Of a stretch of 64,000 nucleotides of DNA, positions 1 through 11,168 are shown piece after piece. Under the pieces are notes generated by a model. It saw only the letters and a list, made by a program, of their open reading frames with translations. It ran no database searches and was not told where the DNA came from. Numbering within the stretch: the first letter of the stretch is position 1; each line of letters opens with the position of its first letter. This DNA is from Laburnicola sp. R22_1 (lineage: Eukaryota > Ascomycota > Dothideomycetes > Pleosporales > Didymosphaeriaceae), in contig JACONQ010000005.1 in the NCBI GenBank assembly GCA_014281115.1, positions 372,001-436,000 of the forward strand. Direction: 5' to 3'. Position numbers and translations under genes: made by a program.

Positions 1-527
1 TAGTAGTCTAACCACGTAGATTTACTATATTAAGCACCTTAGAAATAGCTGCTATAGCTACAGCAGCTGCAGCGCTTAAATCTATGTGTAGTTAATGGCA
101 ATTATAAGTAGCGTTGCTAAGATATTACGTGTTTTCTGTAGGTGTGGTGTTGTGGCGCGGTGTTTGGAAACCCTATGTATTCGGACACTATATGCGCTAG
201 CTTAGCACAAAAATGCTTAAAGATGCGTAGACTTGCGCAGACTTGCGCAAATGTACACAAATAGTCTAAATAAGTAATTTTTTTAAAGCTTTATAACTTT
301 TTAACTAGTAAAGTTATAAATTTAATTTTTAATAGATTTATAAAGAAAATACTAGTTTTTAATTATTTAATTTAAAAATACTATTTTTATTATATAATTA
401 GTTAGTAATTAATAGAAAACTCTTTATTTTGCTAGTTATTATATATATTACGTAATAATATTATATAAATATATAGTACTAATAATATAATATATAAATA
501 TTAAAAAGTTTTAATAAAAGTAAAGTA
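1..527. other. AT-rich RIP-degraded sequence, no gene
   Basis: Very AT-rich sequence dominated by TA and AA/TT steps. No reading frame of useful length and no recognisable domain. It forms the left edge of the RIP-affected block and ends at the TA target dinucleotide of the pogo-like element. Confidence 0.7.
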
Positions 528-2741
528 ACATATTCTATTAGTAGTCCGAACAGATTAGTCCGCCGGATAGTTTTTGCCAAGACTACAACACTTTACTATG
601 AATTATAATGTCTTAATAACACGACGCATTATTATCTAATCAAGAAGGCAGAATTAAGCTTGCCCTTTACGCCTATTAGAATAAGCAAATTTTAAGCCTA
701 CGACGCGCTGCTGCAGTATATAATATTTTAAAGTCTACACTAAGCAATTAAATTAACAAAATTACCGCCTAAGCAGATACACGATTAGGCATGGCAAAGC
801 TTACTGCGACTAAAGAGTAGACGCTCATATAGTATATCCTTAACCTAGATTCGCGAGGATTTGCACCCTAGCTAGGTAAGGTGAAAGATATGGCCAACAA
901 ACTGCTGGCTGCGCGGCACAGAGATCCTATAGGATAATGCTAGGCTTAGCGCTTTGTAAAGCGCGTACCTAAGCTTAAAATGGCTTTTAATCGAGCGAAG
1001 GACTAATAGAGGATATAATAGAAAGACCTAGAGGTTATAAATGCGTGGTTTTAGCTAGTAGAGGACATAAAAGCTAAGTATAGAGTGCAGAATAAAGACA
1101 TCTATAACTTTAATAAGACAGGCTTCTAGATAGGAGTTATTAGCTTAATGAAGGTTGTAACTAGTTTAGAAAGACGTTTTTAACCTACGCTTGTTTAGCC
1201 AGGCAACTGCGAGTGGGTTACAGTGATTTAGAGTATTTGCGCTACTAGGTATGCTGCCCCGTCCTTTATTATCTATAAAGGGCAAGTCCACATCTTAGCG
1301 TGGTATAAGGAGACTAGTATCCCCCGCGATTAGAAGCTCTTAGTCTCTAAGACCGGCTGGACTAATAGCGAGCTTAGAGTCGCGTAATTAAAGTACTTTA
1401 ACACGTATATAAGGCCGCGCATAGTAGAGTCATAAAGGTTACTTATTCTGGACGGCTATAAGAGCTACCACTCCTAGGATTTTAAGGATTATTGCCTAGA
1501 ACAGAAGATCCTAACACTCTGTATGCTAGCGCACTTATCTCATATCCTCTAGCCGCTTAATGTGGTCTGTTTCGCGCCACTAAAGCTAAAGTACTCCTAG
1601 CGCGTGCGAAACTTAGCGCGCCGACGCGTCTTTTATATTAACAAAGAGGGCTTCCTATTGGCCTTTTGTAACGCGTTTTTTAATATGTTTATACTAGAAA
1701 ACTATAAAAAAGCCTTTAAGACCTCTAGACTTATTTCTTTAAATGCGTTAGTAGTGGTAAATCGCCTTAATGTGCGTATTCACACTCCACCTTAGGGTAC
1801 CCCACCGGATACACCATAGCAAGCCAGGACCCTAAGCAATACCCTTGAGTTTAGATCCCAGTTAAAGCTCGTACACGACTCTTTTATTCGGTCTCTACCT
1901 AATGCTAAATCGAGCTACTCACAGCTTATAAAAGGTGCTAAACTTATGCTCTACTATAGTGTACTTTAAGAAACCCGTATTAAGGAACTTAAGAAGCAAA
2001 TTAAGGTTCTAATAAAGCGAAAAACGCGTAAAAAAAAGCGTATTTAGAAAGGTGGGACGCTAGGCTTTGCTTAGAGAGCAGATTTGGGAGTAGAAAGCCC
2101 TTTTATTAGGGTAAAGTTGTTAAAAAGAGCGCGAGGTAGTGGTGAGGGAGAGGCAGGTCCCTTAACACAACGCCACTGTGGGAGGTACAGAGAGTCTAGG
2201 CACAACTTAAGGACCTATTAGATAGATAAAAAGATAGAGGAGGAGTTAGATATTACCCTTAGCGGCTTATTTTTAGATAGTGTTGATAGTAAATCAGAGT
2301 GATTTTATTATAGGTTACTATAAGGCCAAAAATAACGGGTTAACTTTATCTTGCAATAGTACGCACTTAGTGACTAAAAATTAGATAAAGTACTACTTAA
2401 GATATAGTATGCTTTACTACGAATCATAATAAGTATACTATATATTGCCTATATATAGTATAGTAGATAATATATTATATATTATAGGAAGTCTTGTTGT
2501 AAGTTCGTATTATTAAGAAAGACTTCTTAGCTTTGCGCGGCTGCAGTAGCTGCGTAAAGAGGCTGCACAACGTAAAAAGTAGATTAAATAGTAACTTAGT
2601 ATATTATAAGTTATAGTAGATTATTATGAGTTACTATAAAGTAACGTTAGTAGTGTTCTATAATAAGTTATGAGGGACCTCGAAGTTGCTAAGAAAAACT
2701 ATCCGGGCTACTAATCTATTCGGGCTACTAATAGAATATGT
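528..2741 (+). mobile_element. pogo/Fot1-like DNA transposon, copy A (RIP-inactivated)
   Basis: The two ends are inverted copies starting ACATATTCTATTAGTAG, and each is flanked by TA (526-527 and 2742-2743), the target duplication typical of Tc1/mariner-pogo elements. The terminal repeats contain a 17-bp subrepeat: one unit plus a variant at the left end and two at the right end. The inside carries a fungal pogo transposase relic on the plus strand. Copies B (40307-42154) and C (47347-56627) are homologous. CAA/CAG/TGG-to-stop and Asp-to-Asn changes show inactivation by RIP. Confidence 0.85.
791..2302 (+). pseudogene. pogo/Fot1-like DDE transposase, RIP-inactivated
   Basis: Reading through many TAA/TAG stops gives a protein of about 500 residues with the layout of fungal Fot1/pogo transposases: an N-terminal DNA-binding part, a DDE_1 catalytic core, and a basic C-terminal tail. 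The first catalytic motif, normally NFDETGF, reads NFNKTGF near 1110-1130, so both acidic residues are lost. ILDGYKS with its Asp is kept near 1450. The third motif reads PLNVVCF near 1555-1575 with Asn in place of Asp. The longest open piece (1604-1795) is the conserved region after the core. All changes seen are C-to-T or G-to-A, as RIP produces. It is not functional. Confidence 0.85.
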
Positions 2742-2743
2742 TA

Positions 2744-3399
2744 GTTAAAAAGTTATTAAAGTTGAAACTTTTTTAAATAGTGTTCTTTGCCAAGCCACTA
2801 ATTTTCGTCTAATCTAATTCTTTTAAATAATTATAAAACTATATTTTTTCTATTTTTAAACTTACAAAACTTAGAATTTAGAATTAGGTAAATGCTTTAT
2901 ATAATACACTAGTAATTAATACTATTATATTAACTACTAATTACTATTTAGTAAAGGACTTTATACTTTAAAAAATCTAATTTTTTAAAAGCTTACTAAG
3001 CAGATTACTAAGTAGATTACTAAGCTTTTTTTATAATTTTAGCTAATTAAAGAGCTTTATTTGCTAATTAATTAGCATTATTTTAATAGCCTAGGTGCGT
3101 ATTCTTGCGCAACCTTACGTATGCGTACGCTAAAAAAAAAGTAGTATCGCGGGTGCGCTTAGAGCGCTTTTAGTGCGCAAGCGTGCGCAAAGTCGCCTAG
3201 GTGCCATAGATGCACACGTATGCTCAAAAAAATTTCTAATGTAAATAACATAATAAAAAAAGTAGAGCCCCCTACTTAGTAATTAAAAAGAGCGTAAAAA
3301 AGGTAGTAATTATAAAAAAAGCAATATACTTATATATTTACTAGTAGGTAGATTTATATATACCTATATATATTTATATATACTTATATATTTAGATAG
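2744..3399. other. AT-rich spacer with part of a short repeat
   Basis: RIP-like AT-rich DNA with no coding potential. It contains half of a SINE-like repeat (3249-3333) and a run of TATATATTTA-type simple sequence at about 3340-3395 just before the LTR. Confidence 0.6.
3249..3333 (+). repeat. SINE-like short repeat, 3' half
   Basis: Contains the family core GTAGAGCCCCCTACTTAGTA followed by A-rich sequence. It matches the minus strand of the complete copy at 43756-43880. Related copies lie at 40026-40098, 44593-44662 and 45655-45755. Confidence 0.6.
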
Positions 3400-3686
3400 T
3401 GTAATAGTTCTATACTAGCCTTCCTACTAAGCACATCCTATTACCTTTCTTTTACACTCTATCTCTTCTATTTACGCCTTTTACCTTTTTAAAAACGCCT
3501 TTTCTAGTTAGTGTTAGCGTATAGCTAGTGTGGGCCTATGCTCTACGCCGCTCTCTATATAAGAAAAGGCCTTCTATATCCCTTTCTTATTTACTATTTT
3601 AGAATAGTCTTAATTTAACTAGCTCTTTTAACTATTCTAACTATTCTAGAGAGGTTTGCCCTATAAAGTCGTGTATCGCCCTTATA
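3400..3686 (+). repeat. 5' LTR (287 bp)
   Basis: Starts TGTAATAG and ends CCCTTATA, probably CCCTTACA before RIP, giving TG...CA ends. The length equals the solo LTR at 44036-44322, whose perfect target duplication fixes the boundaries. Confidence 0.8.
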
Positions 3687-3766
3687 TTATTCTAAGATTA
3701 ACTCTCTTTATTTAGCTATAGATAGCAATATAATATTTACTTTTCTTTTAAGATACTACCTATGAT

Positions 3767-3935
3767 TTTTTTATAACTAAGAGGTTTCTAATAAAAATAT
3801 TATAATAATAGTAGATATTTCTTCTACTATTATATACATAAAAAAGCATTTTAAAATATTAATAAAAAGGAATTAGTGTGTTATAAGCAAGCTAAGCGAG
3901 CTTAGCGCGTCTACTCTAACTAAAAAAATCTATAT
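3767..3935 (-). repeat. Dispersed repeat R, reverse copy
   Basis: Reverse complement of repeats at 43490-43584, 44800-44960 and 58670-58780. Shared core: AATATTTTTATTAGAAAC next to CTTAG and an A-rich run. This and the 44800 copy also share upstream sequence including CTTAGCGAGCTT. Non-coding; possibly a MITE or SINE. Confidence 0.6.
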
Positions 3936-4881
3936 ATAAAACTATAAGTAAGGCTATATTACTATACTATAGTTTATAGTAGGGAAAAAAGGTATAAAAT
4001 AGCGCTAGCGCTATAACTAGTATAACACTATAACTATTACCTCCTTTACTATTATTTCTAAAGATTACTAGTAATAGCTATAATAGTAGGTTTATACTAC
4101 TTATAAGATATATACTAAATAGAAGCTTATATACTATAAATATACTAACGCTTTATCTCTATATTAAAATTAATCTTAAGAAGACTTCTACTACTCTATT
4201 TCTTACTATCTTCCTAAGCTTTAATGCTAATACTGCTATTAAGGTTACCTAAAAGTACGCTCTAAAGATTAATCTACTTACTACTATTACTAGGTCTATA
4301 CTAGAATACCACTCTATCTAGAGTATTATTAATAGAAAGTAGAAGATATACCTTACTCTATATAAGGCGGTTCTAGTATACTAGTTAGACTAGTAATAAA
4401 TTAGTAACTATAGAAGTAGTAATAATAAATATATAGAGTTTCTACTATAGTTTCTTATATTACTACTAGTTAGAAAGGTAGTAATAGAGGGCAGAATTAA
4501 GGGGAAGAGAAGAAGATATTTGTTAATAAGTTGCTAGGAAAGGGAAGTATTACATAGATATATTAGATTCTTATAGTTACTATAGCGTTAAATAGTAAGC
4601 TAGTTAGTTTTCTATATATACTTTAAGTAACTTAATAGGTATTAGAGCGCTTATAAATAATTAAGAAATAAGTGTACAGTTTATAAACTATCCTTATAAA
4701 CTATTATTATGTTAGCGGAGACTAGAAGTAGATTATATTTTTAGGCGCTAGACTAGAGTGGTCTTTCTATTCTAACCTACGCAGGCTTAATTTAAAAAAT
4801 ATATTAAAAAGGTAATTAATACTAAGTAAATAATATAACGACACTACTTATAGGTAGTTAAACTAGTAGAAGTTTTACCTT

Positions 4882-5345
4882 ATTAGTTACTAGTTATGCT
4901 AGATAGTTGCCTAAGATTTACAAAACTACTAATATAACTTCTCTGCCTACTATAAGTAAGTAAGAGTGTATTAGTCTATTAGTTACTAGTTGTACTAGGT
5001 AGTAGTTCTACGCTAAGATTTATAAAACTACTAATATAACTTTTCTGCCTACTATAAGTAGATAAGAGTGTATTAGATTAGTTACTAGTTATACTAAATA
5101 GTTATTACACTATCTAAGGTCTATAAAACTACTAATATAACTTCTTTACCTACTATAAGTTAATAAGAGTGTATTAGTTTATTAGTTACTAGTTATACTA
5201 GATAGTTATTATACTACGCTAAGGTCTATTTAAAAGGCTACTTTTACACTTCCTTATCTACTATAAGTTAGTAAGAGTGTATTAGTTTATTAGTTACTAG
5301 TTATACTAGGTAGTTATTACTCTACGCTAAGATCTATTTAGAGAG
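4882..5345 (+). repeat. Tandem repeat, ~100 bp x about 4.6
   Basis: Units start at 4882, 4979, 5078, 5182 and 5290 (spacing 97-108 bp), each beginning TTAGTTACTAGTT and containing a TACTATAAGT segment and GAGTGTATTAG. The units differ mostly by transitions and small indels. The array lies in the untranslated leader of the LTR element, ahead of gag. Confidence 0.8.
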
Positions 5346-5999
5346 GCCGTCCTAGAAGCTCTAACATTTTAAACACAAACAATAATTAATAAATAATAAC
5401 TATTACGCCACACTCTATAGAGCTAACTTGTCTAATAACTACCTTCTAGCGCTATTATAGTAAGGGCATAAGGCATAGAGCTAGGAGATTAGAGTTAGGC
5501 CATAGAGATAATATAGAGGTTAAAGTTTTATATATTTTATTTTATACTTTATCTTTTACCTAGCTTAGACTATATGCTAGCTTGCACGCTATATAAGACC
5601 TACTACTCTAGGTCTATTTACTACACCCTCTTTATAACCCCTACTTTACTTAATTATACTATTGCCTATACTATAGTAAGCTACTACTCTTTAATCTAAG
5701 AGACTTCTAGAATATTCTCTACGTCCTCTTTACCCCTAGATAGTTCTAGAATAGATAATATAGAGGGGGACGTTTGCCTACACTCTACTAATAATAGCTT
5801 ATATAATACTTATAGTAGGATTTCTCTACTCTACTTTACTAGCAATCTATTATTTATTAAGTAAGAAAAGCAACTAATAGTTACTTCTAAGACCACTAGT
5901 CGCCTTTCTAGCCTTATAAAAAAGAAGAGTATAGTTAAACTACTTAGAAAGGTCTACCCTAATAGTATTTCTTACAATACTTCTAAGTATACTTAATAT

Positions 6000-7990
6000 A
6001 TTACTACACTTAAAGCAGATTAGCTAGGTAATAAATTTTTACTAATAGACTTTAAGTAGCTTACGCACTAAGGCAAAGCTAAACTTAAAGCTATTAGAAA
6101 GTTTAGCCTATTGTTAGCGCAATTTAAACTAGACTAATTGCTTTAGTACAGCCTAGAAATAAAATAATTACTTGCTACCTATTAGCTTTAGGCTTAATAT
6201 TACTTTTCTTAAGGTCTACTTTTAAAGAAGTTACTAGAATTAGTGGCTAGGGCTATTATAAAGTTTAAAGATAACTCTAAATAGAGAAGTATTATTTAGG
6301 CTTTATACGAGCGCGCTAATATGTTTAAATAAGCTTTTACTATACTTAAGGCACAAATACCTTATACTATAATATATATAATAGAGAAGAGATTTTACTT
6401 CTACTCTAATAGTGCTAATAATATAGCTATTAAAGAGAACTTATTTACCTCTAATAAAGCTTTCTTTTTTATTAAAGATACTTATAATCTGCAGTATTAC
6501 ATTTATATACCTCTAAAAACTCTAGCCTAGGAATACCTAATCTATTATATAGTTTACGCTACTCTTATATAACTAAGCAAAGCTTATCCTATTTAGTTAT
6601 GTTCTAATATATGCTCTAGTTAGTACCCTAATATACACTCTATTATCTACCCTAGCTTATAGTGCCTACTTCGCAACTAGACAACACTCTTTACTACTTT
6701 TTAGTCCCTAGATATATATAAACTAAGCTTACTAATAGCGCCTAAATAGACGTGTTCTAGGGCAGACACGCTTTTACTACTTTTAGTGTATCTAAGCTAG
6801 AATACTCTATAAAGCTACCTAATATTAATAAGTACTATAGAAAAGGTTAACCTAGTCTTAGTATTAAAGATTAGCTAGAGGATATACGCAATAAAATCTG
6901 CGTAAATATAGACTATTACTAAGGTAATAATAATAAGAAAGATTAAGATAACTTTATAAAAGCTATTCTTAGCTATTTTAAAGGTACGCTTTAAGGGGCA
7001 GCATAAAATTAGTGTTAAATAAATTAGACCATTTAAGAAGATTATAGACCTAAAACACACTTTAAATTTCTAGAAGAGACTTACTATAATTCCTTTACTT
7101 TCTAATAGGTACGTAAGAAGTTTTATAAGCTCTTTCTTTCTAATAGAATAGATATCTAAATATTCCTATAGGCTTTTAAAAGTCTAGCTAGGAAAGGTAG
7201 ACTAAATATAAAGATCTAAAAGGATAAATTATAACTGAAGTTAACTAAGAGTCTTAAATTAATACTTTAAAAAAAGATAAAAGACTTTAATATTAACTAT
7301 CTAGTAATTAAACACTAAATAACTATAGCTAGCTATACTCTCTATAATAATAGTATAATAAACCCTTTTTAGGTGCATATAAGAACTTCTTATAAGGTAC
7401 TACCCTTTAAATTAACGCCCTTATATATAGTAACTAGAAAATAAACACTTTATTTTAGACCTACTTTTCCTTTTTTAACTCTTTATAATTAGACTAAAGC
7501 ATAATGCATAAAGCATAACGCCTACTTTAGCTATAGTAAGAAACTTAGAGGCCTATACTTATATTACTACTCTAAGGCAGCTATATAAGTAAATATAAAA
7601 GTAAAGAAGAATTTTAATTTAAATAAACTTAGTATTGCCTACTACTCTAATTTAGAAGTAGGTAATTTATTAAATAATAAGGCTTTAAATGCGCGCTACT
7701 AGACTACTCTAATCTAGTAGCTTATATAGAAGCTACTAAACTAATTAATCTAGATAAATTATAATTTTAACTACAAAATATAAATACTAAACTAAAATTG
7801 CTACGTGTAGGCGACAAAATAGTAAAGATTCCTAAGCTATTTAGAGGCCCCTAGCTAGTTATACTAGTGTAAATTAAATTCTAAGAATTAGCTCTTAGAT
7901 TATAAGCCTTAATAGACACTAGTGCTAGTACTTATAATCTTATTACTTTAAGATATATAAAGGCGGTATAAAAATAGCTTAAAGCTAAAC
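6000..7990 (+). pseudogene. Degenerate gag and aspartic protease of the LTR element
   Basis: The plus-strand frame, interrupted by many stops, has a gag-like region (about 6860-7320; FIKAILSYFKGT is readable near 6955-6990). A damaged zinc-knuckle-like stretch lies near 7520-7545, where Cys codons appear as Tyr. A protease motif at about 7905-7945 reads ALIDTSAST where a retroviral-type protease would have D-T/S-G-A, so Gly is replaced by Ser. The LTR follows directly. The start is uncertain. The frame is non-functional. Confidence 0.55.
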
Positions 7991-8005
7991 TTCTCTACCT
8001 AAAGA

Positions 8006-8292
8006 CACTAATTCTTCGTGTTAGCCTTCTTACTAAGCACACTTTATTACCTTTCTTTTATACTCTATCTCCTCTATCTGCGCCTTTTATCTTTCTAAAG
8101 ACGCCTTTCCTAGTTAGTGTTAGCGTGTAACTAGCGTGGGCCTATGCCCTATGTCGCCCTCTATATAAGAAAGGGCCCCCCACGTCCCTTTCTTATCTAC
8201 TATCTTAGAATAGTCTTAATTTAACTAGCTCTTTTAACTATTCTAGCTATTCTAGAGAGATTTGCCCTATAAGGCTGTGTACTACCCTTATA
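8006..8292 (+). repeat. 3' LTR, first ~20 bases diverged
   Basis: Aligns with the 3400-3686 LTR from about 8021 (TTAGCCTTCTTACTAAGCAC) to the CCCTTATA end at 8292. The expected TGTAATAG start is not readable, which suggests the junction with the protease region was made by deletion or heavy mutation. Confidence 0.7.
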
Positions 8293-9071
8293 GGCAGGTT
8301 TGCGTATATCTATATATATCTATATATACTTATATATTTAGGTAGGTTTACGTATGTCTACGCATATTTATACACGTTTAAGTAAAAATTACGCTAAGCT
8401 AAAATAAAAAATTTTCCTAATGTATTAGCCCTATTAGCCTTTTTTTTATATAGCTTTAATTTATATTTAGCTTCCTAAATCACTATTTCTAGCTTGTTTT
8501 CTTTTCACACAAGTCAGGTTAACGTGTACGTACGCAATCGTACTTATAGATTACCTCCATGTTCCTAGTCACCCTCCATCCTAGCAACCCCACATAAAGT
8601 TATTGAAATTTCCCGGCGTCCCGATCGACTGCCGTTCAAGTGCACGTTTTCTATTCGATTGTTTCTGATATAATTATTCCAACGTCTTGTTTAAGCCTGT
8701 TTGGTACCTAGGTATGTCGATAAGCCCTTGGCGAAGCCATGCACGATGTTCCTACCTGCCATCATGGGAGAGTAGTCGCTCTTGACCGTTGACGAACTCC
8801 ATTTGTCTATTTCTATTGGTGCAATAAACCCTAGGTAATAGGATTGGGGAACGTAGTTACCTTACTCCATTGGTGGGGCCGAGAGAAGAGATGATGGCAT
8901 GTACGACCGGGGGCCTCACATTAGGATCTTTTGCTTCTGCCAACTTCCTCTAAGACCTTGGTTGTGCTTTCGAGTATTAGAAGCAGAAGAACGAGCCGTG
9001 GTCGCCGCCCATCCGCCGAACTGCTTTCACACTTCCTCGCCCAACGAAGAACGCACAATAGACGCTCCAGC
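8293..9071. other. Boundary between AT-rich block and gene island
   Basis: AT-rich RIP-like sequence ends at about 8.5 kb and balanced-composition DNA begins without a recognisable element at the junction. The last few hundred bases before 9072 are probably the promoter and 5' UTR of the dehydrogenase gene. No TATA box was identified with confidence. Confidence 0.6.
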
Positions 9072-10513
9072 ATGGTCGCCAGTCTCTCTTTCGGCATAGG
9101 TCTATTGGCCATGACCAATGCCGTACTTGGCCAAACATGCGCGACTATTAACCCAGCGAATGCCGCGACCTTTGCCTCCGGCTACTCCGGCCGCGTTGTC
9201 ATGAACGGCCTCAAAGGTGCACATAAAACCTTCCAAGCACGTAGTTTGCTCGACATGTTCACTTATTATTTGGTTATATTCTAGGACCTCGTAGCATCGT
9301 CTTCGACAACCAAGGTAACCTTCTCACAACCGAGAAATCTGCCTACGGCGTCCGCTACATCCAACTCACCGACAACGGCGGCACCAACGTCTGCGTCAAG
9401 TCCAGCAAGCAACTCATCTCCGATAACGGCATAAACCACGGCATCGCGCTCACCTCTGACGGCAAAAAGCTGTTTGTCTCGTCAGCGACTACCGTTTGGA
9501 GCTGGGACTATAATGGCGCGACGGGGACGGTCAGTAATAAGAAGATAGTGATTACTGGAATGAGCAATAGTGGACACACGAGTAAGTATGCCAACAGTAT
9601 GAGCATCTGTGGGGAGGGCGTATGCTGACGTGGTTCTTAGCCAGGACGCTTCTGGTACCCAAGGCAAATCCAAAAGTGCTACTTGTGCAAGTGGGATCGG
9701 ATGGGAATATCGACCCCCCTGCTGCCGATGCTTCGAGTGGACGTAGCCAGATCCGAACATTTAAATTGGCGGACATCGAACAGGCGCCGAAGGCGTACAC
9801 CACAGGAGAAGCTCTAGGCTATGGGATCAGAAACAACGTGGCCATCGCAGAAGATCCCAGAGGTGGCATCGTAAGTTATACGTTGCACCGTGCAAAAGTA
9901 TACTCACCACTCGTAGTTCTCAGTAAGCAATGGCATGGACAACATGGTGGTAAACGGTAAAGACGTCCACTACACCAACCCCTGCGAAGAACTCAACTAC
10001 CACGGCCGTATCAACGACACCGCCTCCGCCGAGCACGGCAAATCCTACGGCTACCCAACCTGCCACGCGATCTGGGACCCTTCCGTGTTGCCCCCCCCCC
10101 TAAATACCCAAATCGAAGTGGGCACAGCCATTACCCACGGCGCTGGGAGCTCGAGTTCCGCATGCTCTGCGCGGGTGGCGCCAAAGCTGTGCTTTCCCTC
10201 GCACACAGCGCCGCTCGACATCAAGTTCAACGCCAACGGGACAGCCGCGTATGTGGCGTTCCATGGTAGCTGGAACAAGAGCCCACCGGATGGATATAGG
10301 GTTTCGCGGGTGACGTTCAATCCGCAGACTGGGATGCCAGTCGAGCCATTGACGAGCACAACAGCGGCGCAGAATATTATGTTCAATGCGAACAATAATA
10401 TTTGTCCGAATAGGTGTTTCAGGCCGGTTGGACTGGCATGGAGCCCCAATGGCAAGTTGTTTATGACCAGCGATGCTACAAACGAAATCTGGGTTATAGG
10501 CGGCGCCACGTAG
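9072..10513 (+). CDS. Secreted sorbosone/pyranose dehydrogenase-like oxidoreductase (AA12-like)
   Basis: Four exons, 9072-9216, 9285-9581, 9641-9870 and 9917-10513, join in frame to 422 residues. The ATG at 9072 was chosen because it opens a signal peptide (hydrophobic core to about residue 20, ending VLG-Q). An in-frame ATG lies upstream at 8931 but would put a charged tail before it. Conserved family stretches are GPRSIVFD, NHGIAL, GHTTRTLL, NPCEELNYHGRI, HTAPLDIKF, AFHGSW and RPVGLAWSPNGKLF, typical of the PQQ-dependent glucose/sorbosone dehydrogenase beta-propeller. Paired cysteines suit an extracellular enzyme. By family, it oxidises sugars using PQQ or a similar cofactor. No cellulose-binding module or GPI signal is seen. 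It is the island's first gene and faces away from the AT block. Substrate is unknown; domain assignment is fairly sure. Confidence 0.85.
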
Positions 10514-11017
10514 ACTTAGGTGCCGACGGTGTCGAGGAACGGATGGAGGCGGAAGGGTCGGCTTTTCTCGTTCTAACAGAAGATATGGATTACTTGCGCA
10601 AATGACCCTTGACATTGATGTTGAGGTAGACGTGGATTAAAGCTTGGGCGTACTAATCGGAGTGGCTCGTGTGATTAGGTCTGGCCACTCTTCTGCTGCT
10701 AAACGTGAACTTGCTGCTAAAGTAAGCGTGGACAAAATAGTAAATTATTTGGCCTCGCTGATTATTCGCTTCACGTATTTAGTCTCTGCCACAGCCCAGG
10801 GTCATGCGTTGATACCCCTAAATCTTCCCCCTACTTTGTTGGACTGGACAAATCTCTCATTTTACCGTTGTCGCTGCTTGTGGTTGACAGACCTAAGTGG
10901 GGTTATCGAATCGCTCCATACGTGTGCCCTTTCTAATAATGGCACAGCACCTAACAAGTGTGAAAGTGGTAACTTTGGAGGAAAAGGGTCTTAGTTAGAA
11001 CGTGGATACGTCTCTTA
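10514..11017. other. Intergenic, no gene seen
   Basis: Balanced-composition DNA between the dehydrogenase stop and the pogo-type element. Short open frames here have no recognisable content. The TA at 11016-11017 is the left half of the element's target duplication. Confidence 0.6.
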
Positions 11018-11066
11018 CCATGGGTGCGGGGTCAATGCGCGCCGAGCCTCAATGCGCGCTCAACAC
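11018..11066 (+). repeat. Left TIR of pogo-type element
   Basis: 49 bases identical to the reverse complement of 13011-13059. Contains the internal repetition TCAATGCGCGCC / TCAATGCGCGCT, which may be paired transposase-binding sites. Confidence 0.9.
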
Positions 11067-11168
11067 CAAACCAGCTCAGCTAAACTTGAAGCTGCAGAGC
11101 TCCCTACAATTGCTATTATTATAAGAATTTCTGGTGATGAGGTCTATAAATCTTAATAATTAATTATA

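Larger units (their letters stand above)
3400..8292 (+). mobile_element. LTR retroelement with gag and protease only
   Basis: Two direct LTRs (3400-3686 and about 8006-8292) bound about 4.3 kb. The flanking 5-mers are GATAG on the left and GGCAG on the right, which fit one 5-bp target duplication after two RIP transitions. The inside has a gag-like frame and a retroviral-type protease motif. The right LTR begins about 60 bp after the protease motif, with no room for reverse transcriptase, RNase H or integrase. It is therefore a non-autonomous or internally deleted element. Two solo LTRs of the same family lie at 43585-43998 and 44036-44322. Confidence 0.75.

Noticed and set aside
6875..7060. 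Membrane-like 61-aa frame on the minus strand
   Set aside because: It is the antisense of the degenerate gag frame.
8899..9099. Alternative upstream start frames for the dehydrogenase gene
   Set aside because: They put charged, unconserved residues ahead of a good signal peptide; the ATG at 9072 fits better.
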